Part shown: piece by piece, positions 54,642 to 63,897 of the stretch
How positions within the stretch are numbered: position 1 is the stretch's first letter
How the letters are laid out: every line of letters starts with the position of its first letter
NCBI GenBank assembly: GCA_025999935.1
Contig: BNXY01000008.1
Span: 5,895 to 69,894, forward strand
Length of the DNA stretch: 64,000 nucleotides
Reading direction: 5' to 3'
Source: Bacteroidia bacterium
Lineage (GTDB): Bacteria > Bacteroidota > Bacteroidia > Bacteroidales > Azobacteroidaceae
The notes under the pieces: model-generated
The model's database searches: none
The model's input: the letters and a program-made list of their open reading frames with translations, nothing else
What the model was told of the DNA's origin: nothing
Translations under genes and position numbers: made by a program

Positions 54642-55031
54642 TTACGACCTTGCGCCGCTATCCATGCGGATAAATTTTTCGGATAGCGTTTTTTGCAATT
54701 TATTCAGGAAAAAGGCGCGGTCTTCGGCGGCGCGGTTGCGGACGTCCCAAAACAGGCGGTAATAGTTGGCGATTTTACAGCCGAAGGCTTTACCGATGAC
54801 TGCAAACACGGTTTTCAACGGTGTTTTACCGAAACAGCCCGCTTCGTGCAGGGCATAGACGAGTTCGACCAGTTCCATACGGCTGCCTGCCCATTGGATT
54901 TTTTCAAGTTGAACCGTAGATAAAGGATTGCTGTTGTTTTGTAACGATATTTGCCGCTCAATTGAAATCGTCTGTATATCAAGTAAATGAGCGGCTTTTT
55001 CCGCATAAAATAATGCGGTCTGACTATTTTT
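54642..55031 (-). pseudogene. rteC: Truncated RteC C-terminal region
   Basis: About 125 codons are open. IQWAGSRMELVELVYALHEA, KTVFAVIGKAFGCKIANYYR, LFWDVRNRAAEDRAFFLNKL and QKTLSEKFIRMD are the RteC end, the regulator of excision in CTnDOT-type elements. The usual protein is about 280 residues; here the first half is missing and the frame is closed by a TGA at 55032. An internal ATG at 54878 could give 78 residues, unlikely to be functional. Confidence 0.8.
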
Positions 55032-55242
55032 TCAAGCCGTCCCAACCTTGCAGACCGGCAAGTTCGGCACGGGCGTAACACAGGGAATTATGGTACGTTG
55101 CGCGATTGTTCGACCTTGCATTTGCCTCAAAAACGGTGTCGGCAAATGATTCATACGCTTGTTCCCATTCTGTTGTGGAAATGTTTTTTGAAGTTGTTTC
55201 TCTGAAAAAAGAAAACAATCCTGATTGAATTAATTGTTTCAT
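55024..55242 (-). CDS. Small protein of unknown function
   Basis: 72 residues. MKQLIQSGLFSFFRETTSKN then STTEWEQAYESFADTVFEAN and a basic-aromatic end HNSLCYARAELAGLQGWDGL. No family recognised and no signal peptide. Lies between the HTCS gene and the RteC fragment, where an ICE edge would be. The 21-bp spacer after the HTCS gene side is AT-rich. Confidence 0.45.
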   Translation of the reverse strand: MKQLIQSGLFSFFRETTSKNISTTEWEQAYESFADTVFEANARSNNRATYHNSLCYARAELAGLQGWDGLKK

Positions 55243-55263
55243 AAATATCTAATAATCAAAAAT

Positions 55264-58059
55264 TTAACTTTTTCGTTTCTGATAATCTGTCGGGCTTTCC
55301 TTATAAAAATCCTTGAAGCACTTGGTAAAGTACGCAGGCGAGGTAAATCCCGTTTCGTAGGCGATTTCCGAAATGTTTAACCCGGATGTCTGCAACAGGA
55401 GTTGCGCTTTTTGCAGGCGGATAATTTTCAACAGTTCGTTAGGCGTGTAGCCGGTCAGCGATTTTACTTTTCGGTAGAGTTGCGTGTACGAAAGACCTGC
55501 CTCACGGCTTAAATCTTCAATGTTGAGGTCGTTCTGAATCCGGGCTTCAACAAGTTCCCTGAATTTGTCCATGAACGTTTTATCCAAATCTTCAGGAATA
55601 CTCCTGTCGCCGGACAGCATATTTTGCCGGAACTTTTCTTTCAAACGTTGGCGGCTTGCTATCAGGTTGCGGATGCGGACTTCCAATACATCGGAATTAA
55701 AGGGTTTGGATATGTAGGCATCGGCGCCGCTTTCGTAACCGCTGATGCGGTACTCGTCGAGCGAATACGCTGTAAGTAGAATGACCGGAATGTGGCTCGT
55801 GGACAGTTCCCTTTTCAGGCGGCGGCAGAGTTCCACGCCATCGGGCGGTGGCATCATGATGTCGCTCACGATAATGTCGGGGATATAGCGCATGGCTTGT
55901 CTGAAACCATCCGTGCCGTCTTCGGCTTCCAGAATGGTATAACTGTTTTGCAAAACCGTTTTAATGTAGGCGCGTATATCGGGATTGTCATCAATAACAA
56001 GCACCGTTTCGCGGTCGCCGGTATTTTCGTTTTCATCAGTTGATTCCGAGTCATAATCTTCAAAATCCGCCGTTTCTCCGTTTTGAAAATTGGTATGCAG
56101 GGGCGCGATTAATTGCGCCTCTACTTCGCTGTACGGAGTTTCTGTCCTGTTTTGTGAGAAAGGAATGACGACAGTAAAGGTGGTAATGCCGGTGGTTTCG
56201 TCGCTGCCGGCTGCGATTTCGCCCTCGTGCAGTTCCACGAGCGCCTTTGCTAATGCCAATCCTATGCCGGAGCCTTCCATATACGAATTGACCTGATAGA
56301 AACGGTCGAAAATGTTCCGTATATCATTTTCCGCTATGCCTTTGCCTGAATTGGATACGCGGACAACGGCGGCGGGACGGCTCGTTTTTTCCAGCACAAC
56401 GGAAATAAAACCATGTTCGGGCGTAAACTTGAAGGCGTTGGAAAGCAGGTTAAAATAAATGCGTTCCATTTTTTCCGAATCGTAGCAAAAGCGGAATGCT
56501 TCGTCGGGCTGCGAGCCGTCCGGCGTTTCTACACAGAAGTCGAAGCGCAGGCGTTTTTTTACCGCCAATTCGCAAAACATTTCGTTCCATTCCGTGAGTT
56601 GGCTGCAAAGGTTGTTTTCGTTCAGGTTGAGTGTCAGTTTTCCGTTTTCGTACTTGCGGAAGTCGATAATCTGGTCGATAAGCCGGAGCAGGATACCTAC
56701 ATTTTTCTGTACTAATGCCAAAAGCCGCCGCTGTTCTTTGGGCAGGGATTTGTCCGCCAGCAGCGAGCCGACGGGACCGGAAATCAGCGTGAGGGGAGTT
56801 CTAAACTCGTGCGAAATGTTGGTAAAAAACACTAATTTGGCTTGGGTTGCTTTTTCCAGTTCCTGCGAAAGGGTTATCAGGCGGTCGCGCTGTTGTTCAA
56901 GTTCTTCGCGGTTACTCTCAATGAGTCGGTTGTTGCGTTCAAGTTCGGCGTTCAGACGGAGTTTGGAGTTGTAGGCTTGGAAAAGCAGTACGGAAAGGAT
57001 AATGAAAATCAGGCAGATAAAAGCGAATACGAGCAGCATATATTGCTGTGTGGCATGTCGCGTGATGTGGTTGGCGATTTGGCGGTCGAGGGTGCTGATT
57101 TTGTTTTCATGTTCAATGATGGCGTCGGTTTGCAGTTTCAGTACGCGGGCGTTCGTTTCGTCCACAATATTGGTGTACAGCGTATTTTGTTTCGTATAGG
57201 GCTTACTCTGCAAAATATCAAGGGCGAGTTGAATGATTTTATCGCCGCTCGTCGGGTAGATAAACGAGGCTTTGAGTTTACCGTCGATAACCTGTTCAAT
57301 GCCGTTACCCGCACCGGGTAAAGCGTCAATACCTACAAAAAAAATGTTGTCGGTGCGGTTAAGACGTTTAGCAGCGTTGTACGCCCCCATTGCCATACGG
57401 TCGTTGTGCGCAAAAACGAGGTCGATAGTGTCGGGCATTTCCGCAAGGATTTTGCTCGTTTCCCGCTCGGCAATGTTTTTGAGCCACGCGCCGTCAGCCG
57501 AATCCAAAATATGTATGTCGGAATAACGGTTGATAACATTTACAAAGCCTTGGTGTCGCTCGGCATCGGGCGACGAGCCTTTCAGACCGCGTATTTCAAC
57601 GATATTTCCCCGTCCGTTCAGCAGTTTGGCAACGTAATTACCCACTTCACGCCCTATCTGCACATTATCCGCACCGATAAAGGCAGTGTATTTGTCCGAA
57701 GTGATTTTCCTGTCCACCAGCACAACAGGAATGCCCGCACTGTACGCCTTTTCCACAATGGGCGTAACCGGCTCCGCCTGATTGGGCGAAATGATAATCA
57801 AATCCACTCTGCGGTCGATAAAACTTTGAATGTCGGCAATCTGCTTTTCCGTATCGTCGCTTACTGTTTTAATGTCGAGTTTTACACCTTTGTGAAACAG
57901 CGCTTCGTTGCGCATTTCCATGTTCATTTTGCTGCGCCATTCGTCGTCGCTGCACTGTGATACGCCGATGATGTATTGTGTTTTTTCCCGTTGGCAGGCG
58001 GCAAAAAACAGAAAAAGAACTAAAGAAAAAATAACCGGCAGGTTGATATGATTTTTCAT
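55264..58059 (-). CDS. Hybrid two-component system with sugar-binding periplasmic domain (fructose-sensor type)
   Basis: 931 residues. Lipoprotein-like signal (FFAACQ), a periplasmic-binding-protein domain (residues about 30-300: IIGVSQCSDDEWRSKMNMEM, LIIISPNQAEPVTPIVEKAY, VDRKITSDKYTAFIGADNVQ), one transmembrane segment (about 340-362), HisKA with NISHEFRTPL, HATPase with NLLSNAFKFTP and GSGIGLALAKAL, receiver domain with VIDDNPD and an AraC-type helix-turn-helix end (SEIAYETGFTSPAYFTKCFK). The architecture equals the Bacteroides fructan sensor BT1754, and fructan genes follow. It should activate this locus when monosaccharide is present. Confidence 0.93.
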   Translation of the reverse strand: MKNHINLPVIFSLVLFLFFAACQREKTQYIIGVSQCSDDEWRSKMNMEMRNEALFHKGVKLDIKTVSDDTEKQIADIQSFIDRRVDLIIISPNQAEPVTPIVEKAYSAGIPVVLVDRKITSDKYTAFIGADNVQIGREVGNYVAKLLNGRGNIVEIRGLKGSSPDAERHQGFVNVINRYSDIHILDSADGAWLKNIAERETSKILAEMPDTIDLVFAHNDRMAMGAYNAAKRLNRTDNIFFVGIDALPGAGNGIEQVIDGKLKASFIYPTSGDKIIQLALDILQSKPYTKQNTLYTNIVDETNARVLKLQTDAIIEHENKISTLDRQIANHITRHATQQYMLLVFAFICLIFIILSVLLFQAYNSKLRLNAELERNNRLIESNREELEQQRDRLITLSQELEKATQAKLVFFTNISHEFRTPLTLISGPVGSLLADKSLPKEQRRLLALVQKNVGILLRLIDQIIDFRKYENGKLTLNLNENNLCSQLTEWNEMFCELAVKKRLRFDFCVETPDGSQPDEAFRFCYDSEKMERIYFNLLSNAFKFTPEHGFISVVLEKTSRPAAVVRVSNSGKGIAENDIRNIFDRFYQVNSYMEGSGIGLALAKALVELHEGEIAAGSDETTGITTFTVVIPFSQNRTETPYSEVEAQLIAPLHTNFQNGETADFEDYDSESTDENENTGDRETVLVIDDNPDIRAYIKTVLQNSYTILEAEDGTDGFRQAMRYIPDIIVSDIMMPPPDGVELCRRLKRELSTSHIPVILLTAYSLDEYRISGYESGADAYISKPFNSDVLEVRIRNLIASRQRLKEKFRQNMLSGDRSIPEDLDKTFMDKFRELVEARIQNDLNIEDLSREAGLSYTQLYRKVKSLTGYTPNELLKIIRLQKAQLLLQTSGLNISEIAYETGFTSPAYFTKCFKDFYKESPTDYQKRKS

Positions 58060-58162
58060 ATTGATTATCTATTAAAAATAAAAATGTTCATTATCAATAA
58101 CCTGCAAAAATACGAAATTTTCAGAAGATAATGATAATGAACAATTTCTTGTATATAGCGAA

Positions 58163-59311
58163 CTACTTCTTCGCCTTTATCAATCCGTTGATAAAGAACA
58201 GATAAGCGACGAGTACAGCCATAACCGCTACTGCGCCCCACTGCGCGCCGGTAAGGTCGCTGAAAACACCCATCAGCAGCGGAAAAATGGCGCCGCCTGC
58301 AATGCCCATTATCATTAAACCCGAAACCTCATTTTCGCGTTCGGGCATGGACTGTATCGCGGTGGAGAATATCATCGGGAAAATATTGGAATTACCGAAG
58401 CCCACGAGTGCAATGGCAACATAAAGCGCGGTTGTGCCGGAGAAGAAGAACAGCCCGACTGCCGACAAAGCCATCATTACCACGCTAATGATAAAGAACT
58501 TGCGGACAGGAAATTTTGCCAGAATGAACGTTCCCAAAAAACAGCCCGCCACGCGGAACAGAAAATAAAGACTCGTAGCAAAACCTGCCTCTGCAAGTGT
58601 CATTTCACAGCGTTCCATCAGGATTTTCGGGGCGGTGGTGTTAATGCCCACGTCAATGCCCACATGCGCCATAATGCCAAAGAAAAACAATAGAATGTAT
58701 TTGTTTTTAAGCAATTTAAGGCAATCGAAAAACGACGATTTTGTTTCGTAGGGTTTCTCGTCGATTTTTGTTGCGCCGAGCCACAGGAACGACAGTAGTG
58801 TGGCAGCAGCATAGAGCGGGAACAACAGTTTCCAGTCGCCGAAGTGCAACGCCGCCAAGCCTGCAATTATCGGTGCGGCAAACGAGGCAATGGCTTTGAC
58901 AAACTGCCCGAAAGTAAGGGTGCTTGCCATGCGGTCGCCCGGCACAACGTTTGCAATCAGCGGGTTGAGCGATACTTGCATCAGCGTATTGCCAATGCCC
59001 AGCAAGGCAAACGAAACAAGCATAAGCGGGAACGTATAGTTTACAATGGGAATGACCAATGCGGCAACCGTTACGATTAAACTCAAAAGTACCGTTTTGC
59101 GCCGTCCGATTTTATTCATCATCAAGCCGGCAGGTACGCTGAAAATGAAAAACCAGAAGAACACCATCGACGGGAAAAGGTTTGCCATCGTATCCGTCAG
59201 ATTGAAATCCTCTTTTACATAATTAGAGGCAATACCGACCAAATCGACTGCACCCATGGCAAAAAATGCCAGCATAATGGGGATAATAGTCCCGATAAAT
59301 TTTTTATTCAT
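58163..59311 (-). CDS. MFS sugar importer (FucP/fructose type)
   Basis: 382 residues from MNKKFIGTIIPIML at 59311 (a longer start at 59347 adds no conserved residues). Twelve hydrophobic segments; FFAMGAVDLVGIASNYVKED, VPAGLMMNKIGRRKTVLLSL and GIGNTLMQVSLNPLIANV match FucP-like sugar:proton symporters. In fructan loci it imports free fructose. Follows the fructokinase gene with a 13-bp gap. Confidence 0.88.
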   Translation of the reverse strand: MNKKFIGTIIPIMLAFFAMGAVDLVGIASNYVKEDFNLTDTMANLFPSMVFFWFFIFSVPAGLMMNKIGRRKTVLLSLIVTVAALVIPIVNYTFPLMLVSFALLGIGNTLMQVSLNPLIANVVPGDRMASTLTFGQFVKAIASFAAPIIAGLAALHFGDWKLLFPLYAAATLLSFLWLGATKIDEKPYETKSSFFDCLKLLKNKYILLFFFGIMAHVGIDVGINTTAPKILMERCEMTLAEAGFATSLYFLFRVAGCFLGTFILAKFPVRKFFIISVVMMALSAVGLFFFSGTTALYVAIALVGFGNSNIFPMIFSTAIQSMPERENEVSGLMIMGIAGGAIFPLLMGVFSDLTGAQWGAVAVMAVLVAYLFFINGLIKAKK

Positions 59312-59324
59312 ATTAATTGCAATT

Positions 59325-60197
59325 TTAGATTTTAGAAATGTTCTCATAAGCGGGCATTGCGCCCTGCTGTGTGCATACCCACGCCGAAATTTCCACTGCT
59401 TTTGCGTGGGCTTCCGGTATGGATTTTCCGTCGAGCAAGCTCGCTACAAATGCGCCGGTAAATGAATCGCCTGCGCCAATGGTGTCGGTAACCTGCACTT
59501 TGGGCGTTGGCACATAAGACGTTTCGTTTGCCGTAAAAACGTAACTGCCTACGGCACCTTTGGTTTCGATTACCATTTGCAGTCCGTATTCTTTCAGAAT
59601 CTTTTTGCAAACAGCGTCTTCTTCGCCTTCTATTCCGAACAGTTCCGCCACGATTTTCACCTCGTCGTCGTTTATTTTCAAGATATTGCAGTTTTTCAGC
59701 GATTCCACAATGATTTCTTTTGAATAAAAATGCTGCCGCAGGTTTATGTCAAAAATTTTCAAGGCATCGGCAGGAACGTATTCCAAAAACTTATGAATGG
59801 TAAGCCGCGACACAATGCTTCGCTGCGCCAGCGAGCCGAAACAAACGGCTACACAACGTTTCGCCAGTTCTTCCGTTTGAGCGGTAAAGGGGATATTGTC
59901 CCATGCTACGCCTTCGCAGATTTCGTATTGCGGAACACCCTTTTCGTCAAGCGTAACGGCTACCGTGCCGGTGGGGTAATCCACCGCTTCGAGCAGGGTT
60001 TTCATTTTCTTTCCGGTCAGGTTGTCGAGTATTTCCGTACCGAGCGTGTCTTTACCGATAGCAGAAACAGCGATTCCTTCGTAGCCGAATTGCGAGGCAT
60101 GATAGGCGAAGTTGGCGGGTGCGCCGCCCAGTACCTTGCCTGTTGGCAGCATATCCCAAAGGATTTCGCCAAGTCCTATAATTATTTTGTTTGCCAT
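59325..60197 (-). CDS. Fructokinase (PfkB family)
   Basis: 290 residues. IGLGEILWDMLPTGKVLGGA, PANFAYHASQFGYEGIAVSA and the PfkB signature DTIGAGDSFTGAF with catalytic Asp are present. Phosphorylates fructose after import. One base separates it from the GH32 gene. Confidence 0.93.
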   Translation of the reverse strand: MANKIIIGLGEILWDMLPTGKVLGGAPANFAYHASQFGYEGIAVSAIGKDTLGTEILDNLTGKKMKTLLEAVDYPTGTVAVTLDEKGVPQYEICEGVAWDNIPFTAQTEELAKRCVAVCFGSLAQRSIVSRLTIHKFLEYVPADALKIFDINLRQHFYSKEIIVESLKNCNILKINDDEVKIVAELFGIEGEEDAVCKKILKEYGLQMVIETKGAVGSYVFTANETSYVPTPKVQVTDTIGAGDSFTGAFVASLLDGKSIPEAHAKAVEISAWVCTQQGAMPAYENISKI

Positions 60198-60198
60198 A

Positions 60199-61953
60199 TT
60201 ATTCTATTTTAAAAATTTTCAAATCATTTATTTTGAACTGATTGTCTTTTGTAAAAAATTCAATTTGCTTGTATGGTTCATTGGGAAAAACGAGGTTGGT
60301 AATTGCCGCCTCGCCACCGTCAAGAAATGCCTCAACCGAAGATTTATCTACAAAAACACGCAAAGTATGCGCCGGTTTTGCCAAAACAGGAGCAACGGAT
60401 TTTGTTGCAAAAGTGGCGTTGAAATTCACAATGCCGCTTTTTGCACGGTCAACCGAAAATTCGTTTTTCTGCAAATCAAAAGCAAATTCAACGCTTTCGT
60501 TTTTTGAGTTTTTTAGATTAAAACCAAATTGTTGAGCCGCTTGCGCTTCGATTTCGAGCAAAATCTCAAAAATGCCGTTTGTTGGAACATCAAAAATTCT
60601 ATTCGTATTAAAATCGGGAACGTTGCCCGCCTTGCCTCTACGCGCTTGAATTTCTTCCACAGGATAACTTTTTACCAAATATTTTCCGTTTTCCTGTGCC
60701 AAAGTCAGGTAGCGTGGCAAAGCCATTGCACTACGGAAATTCTTCGTGGGAACATCGTTTGCATACTGCCAGTTAGACATCCATGCTAAAACGATTTTCC
60801 TGTCATCAGGCGCATTTGCCCACGACACCGTTGCGTAGTGGTCTTTTCCGTAGTCGAGCCAATGCTGCTCGGTGGGCGAAAAATCACAGGTAAAGGTGTG
60901 TCCGTCGAACGAGCCGACAAAATACTGCGTGGCGGAATGGCGCACATTGGCAACGCGGTCGTTGCTGATTAACAGTACCCATTTTTCGCCAAATTGCAGC
61001 AAATCGGGACATTCCCAAACACCATCGTGCGAACCGTAGTTTGCACCGAAACCGCTTTCAAAAGTCCATTCTTTTGCGTTGGCTGACGAGTAAATCTCGG
61101 CATGGTTACCCACTGCCAAAACCATTATCCACTTGTTTGCAGGCGCGTACCAAAACACTTTCGGATCGCGGAAGTCGGGTGTGTTCGCTTTTTTCAACAC
61201 AGGATTTCCCGCGTATTTTGTCCAAGTACGCCCTTTGTCGTTGCTGTATGCAAGGCTTTGCCATTGACCGCCACGCTCGGCTTGGGTATAAAAAGCCAAT
61301 AACGTTTTTTCGCCACCTGTCTGAAAACCCGCGCTGTTGGTTTCATCAACTACCGCGCTACCCGAAAAAATCGTTCCCAAACTGTCGGGATAGAGCGCGA
61401 CAGGCAAATGCTGCCAATGTGTCAAATCGGTGCTGACGGCGTGTCCCCAACTCATATTTTGCCAGCGCGTACCATAAGGATTGTACTGATAAAACAAGTG
61501 ATATTCGCCACCATAATACACCATGCCATTAGGGTCGTTCATCCAACCATAAGGCGGAGTGAAATGATAGGCAGGGCGGTATTTTTCGTCGAAATCGAAA
61601 TCAAAATTATTCGACAGTTTAATTTCTTTCAGACAAACAGCAGATTCATTTAATCCCGGAATCTCTATCTTGATTGCTTTTCCCTGCCACTGCGAAAGGT
61701 CAAGAGGCACCCAATAATCAATCTTATTTTTTGCCAAACGAATGACGTAACTATTAACCAATTTGTCGTCAACAAACAGTTCTGTTTGCAGTTCATCGCC
61801 TGTGTCTTCAATCGGAAGCAGCAGGTATCTTTGAGATGTTTTAAACTGCAATGAAGTATTTCCATTTTCATTGGTTTGAATACTAATGTCCTGCATGGTA
61901 TTGCAAGACATTAGGGAAATACTTATTATACAAAATAGGATTAAATTTCTCAT
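60199..61953 (-). CDS. GH32 fructanase (invertase/levanase/inulinase), lipoprotein
   Basis: 584 residues. Lipobox cysteine in SLMSCNTMQ; a 100-residue N-terminal beta domain precedes the five-bladed propeller. Catalytic blocks: WMNDPNGMVYY (nucleophile Asp), FSGSAVV, NTPDFRDPKVFWY (RDP) and GVWECPDLL (acid/base Glu). C-terminal jelly roll with VFVDKSSVEAFLDGGEAAIT. Cuts beta-fructans to fructose. Located between the small anchored protein and fructokinase. Confidence 0.96.
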   Translation of the reverse strand: MRNLILFCIISISLMSCNTMQDISIQTNENGNTSLQFKTSQRYLLLPIEDTGDELQTELFVDDKLVNSYVIRLAKNKIDYWVPLDLSQWQGKAIKIEIPGLNESAVCLKEIKLSNNFDFDFDEKYRPAYHFTPPYGWMNDPNGMVYYGGEYHLFYQYNPYGTRWQNMSWGHAVSTDLTHWQHLPVALYPDSLGTIFSGSAVVDETNSAGFQTGGEKTLLAFYTQAERGGQWQSLAYSNDKGRTWTKYAGNPVLKKANTPDFRDPKVFWYAPANKWIMVLAVGNHAEIYSSANAKEWTFESGFGANYGSHDGVWECPDLLQFGEKWVLLISNDRVANVRHSATQYFVGSFDGHTFTCDFSPTEQHWLDYGKDHYATVSWANAPDDRKIVLAWMSNWQYANDVPTKNFRSAMALPRYLTLAQENGKYLVKSYPVEEIQARRGKAGNVPDFNTNRIFDVPTNGIFEILLEIEAQAAQQFGFNLKNSKNESVEFAFDLQKNEFSVDRAKSGIVNFNATFATKSVAPVLAKPAHTLRVFVDKSSVEAFLDGGEAAITNLVFPNEPYKQIEFFTKDNQFKINDLKIFKIE

Positions 61954-62243
61954 TGTTCTTCGCCTAAAAATTTAATTTTATTCCTTTTTACAGTGGCTAA
62001 ACCATAAACTCCCATGAGCAAGATAATAATCGGCAAGGCACTCCCGATGGGTGTTCCAACCGTTGGGTCTGTGGTTGGTCCGTCTCCGGCTCTACCACCT
62101 CCTTGCCCTGATGCTTGTGCTGTCGGAGAGCGTTGTAACCATGATTTTGTTCGTTCTGTCAAATTCATTCTTTCATTGGTTGCAAAGACCTGCCCCATTG
62201 ACAACAAACAAAGAATGATTGTTAAAAATTGTTTTGTTTTCAT
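61950..62243 (-). CDS. Small exported protein with Gly-rich middle and C-terminal membrane anchor
   Basis: 97 residues: signal peptide to about QVFA (20), a Gly/Pro/Thr-rich stretch (ASGQGGGRAGDGPTTDPTVG), then PIGSALPIIILLMGVYGLAT and a basic tail KRNK. The P-I-G before a hydrophobic segment and basic end resembles sorting tails of exosortase-like systems in Bacteroidetes, but this is only similarity by eye. Its stop overlaps the GH32 start and lies 5 bp after the surface protein gene, so it is expressed with the fructan locus. Confidence 0.6.
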   Translation of the reverse strand: MKTKQFLTIILCLLSMGQVFATNERMNLTERTKSWLQRSPTAQASGQGGGRAGDGPTTDPTVGTPIGSALPIIILLMGVYGLATVKRNKIKFLGEEQ

Positions 62244-62248
62244 CTTTG

Positions 62249-63897
62249 TTATTTTTTATAAAATGTTTTTGTTATTTCTGTTTCTTGCGAAGCATATACC
62301 TTTTTTACAATATATATTCCGGGAATGGTCGGTTGTTGCACTCTGATTCCCTGTAAGGTATAATATTCCGTTTTTATTACATGGTCGTTTAGCCGGATGT
62401 TTTCCAACGCTGTTGCTACGTCCATTCCTAAAGAAGTTCTCAACATTCCTATAATATTATGGGCAACCACAAACGCTTCAAAGGGTTTGATGACGGCACT
62501 ACCCGTAGTAAGCAAAGCGAAATTATTTGTTGTCCGGTTGTAGATATAATATTTGTTGAGCGTAGTTAATGTCAAATTGTTTACGGAAGGGTTGGCAACC
62601 AAATAATAACCTTCTTCTGAAAGCGATAATGCAGCATCTAATCCGGTTTCATCAATGTTTTTCAACTCCTGACCTTCTGCTGAAATAAAAGTTACTTTTA
62701 TTCCATTAAAAGCAGATGGAAATTGCAGAATATATCCTGCATTTGGATTTATTACATCACTATAAATGAAATTATCGCCATCACTATTATATGATTTTAC
62801 CCAGAAATCGCCCCAACTCATACCTTCATCATAGATATACAATTCGGGATTTTCAGCAAAATCGCCCCAATAGCTTGCCATTGTAAATGGAAAACCAATT
62901 GGATACCATGTATTTATTTTAAATGTTTTTTCTAATTTGACAACACCAGTAACGGTTAATGTTGTTCCGACAGGAATCGTTAATTGTCCGGTAAATTGTT
63001 CCGCGGTTGCTTCGTCTTCATTCGATTGAAAGATTATATCCCCTGATACATACGCGGACGCAGATTTTGTTTTATCGGCAGGAATAACCAACGGAGATAA
63101 ATAATCGAACACATTTTCTGTCAGTTGTTCTATTTGTGCTTGATAGGCGTTTGTTCCCGAATTTTGATTCCATTCATACGCTGCAAGTCCGATAGCAATA
63201 CAGCGTCCTTTATAATCGCCGACTGATTTAAATTCCACAATTCCGGCACAACAGAAATCGGTTACATGTTGCCATGTTCCCAGTACGACAGCCGTATTTT
63301 CAACTTCAAAATCACGTACAATATTACCGTTGGTTGATGTATAACCATAACTGTTTAAATCCCACATACAATTATGGTCTTCTTTATGACCGGCACCGAT
63401 GAGTGCAATGCCGGGGTGTGGTGGAGCAAGCTCATCAAAGGTAATCGTTGGCAGTTCTGCAAAAAGCGGATGTTCAAAATGATTATAAGCCAATCCAATA
63501 TTGGCATTAACCCCCCAGATGTCAGCATTGTCGCCTCCATTGCCGTCTCCCTTAATTCCCGGCACTCTGTTTGCGGCAATTCTACCCAAATTGACTAAAT
63601 ATTGCGTGGCATGTGTCGAGAGAAACAAGTTACCACCGTTCTTGTAATAGTCTGTTAATGCCGTTACAACACTTGCATCTGTCAATGATGCAGGCAACAC
63701 GAGAGTTCCTACCCTGTCTATCATAATCCAAATTACATTATATTGCGACAAGTCGGTGGTCGCAACATTAGTTACAGACAAAATATCGCCATTGGTAGGA
63801 TATTGAGCCGCAAACCATAGTGCTGCGGCTTTTTCGTCATCGTCGGCATTCGTTGTAATGTCGGCTAAATCATTGTATGTTGTTACGAAAGCATATT
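62249..63897 (-). CDS. Surface glycan-binding-like protein (DUF4960-like), 5' end lost to an inverted repeat
   Basis: 549 residues are readable before the 63898 repeat boundary. The N-terminal half ([69 protein letters not shown]) looks like the DUF4960 domain of levan-locus surface proteins, a Rossmann-like ThuA-type fold. The C-terminal part ([20 protein letters not shown] ... [20 protein letters not shown]) resembles beta domains with a secretion tail. The true start is not in the window; codons upstream of 63898 (from a TTG at 63976) translate the inverted repeat. It heads the fructan operon visible here. Confidence 0.7.
63477..63579 (-). repeat. Inner arm of a perfect 103-bp inverted repeat
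   Basis: Lies inside the surface protein gene; its exact reverse complement is 63898-64000. Confidence 0.97.
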
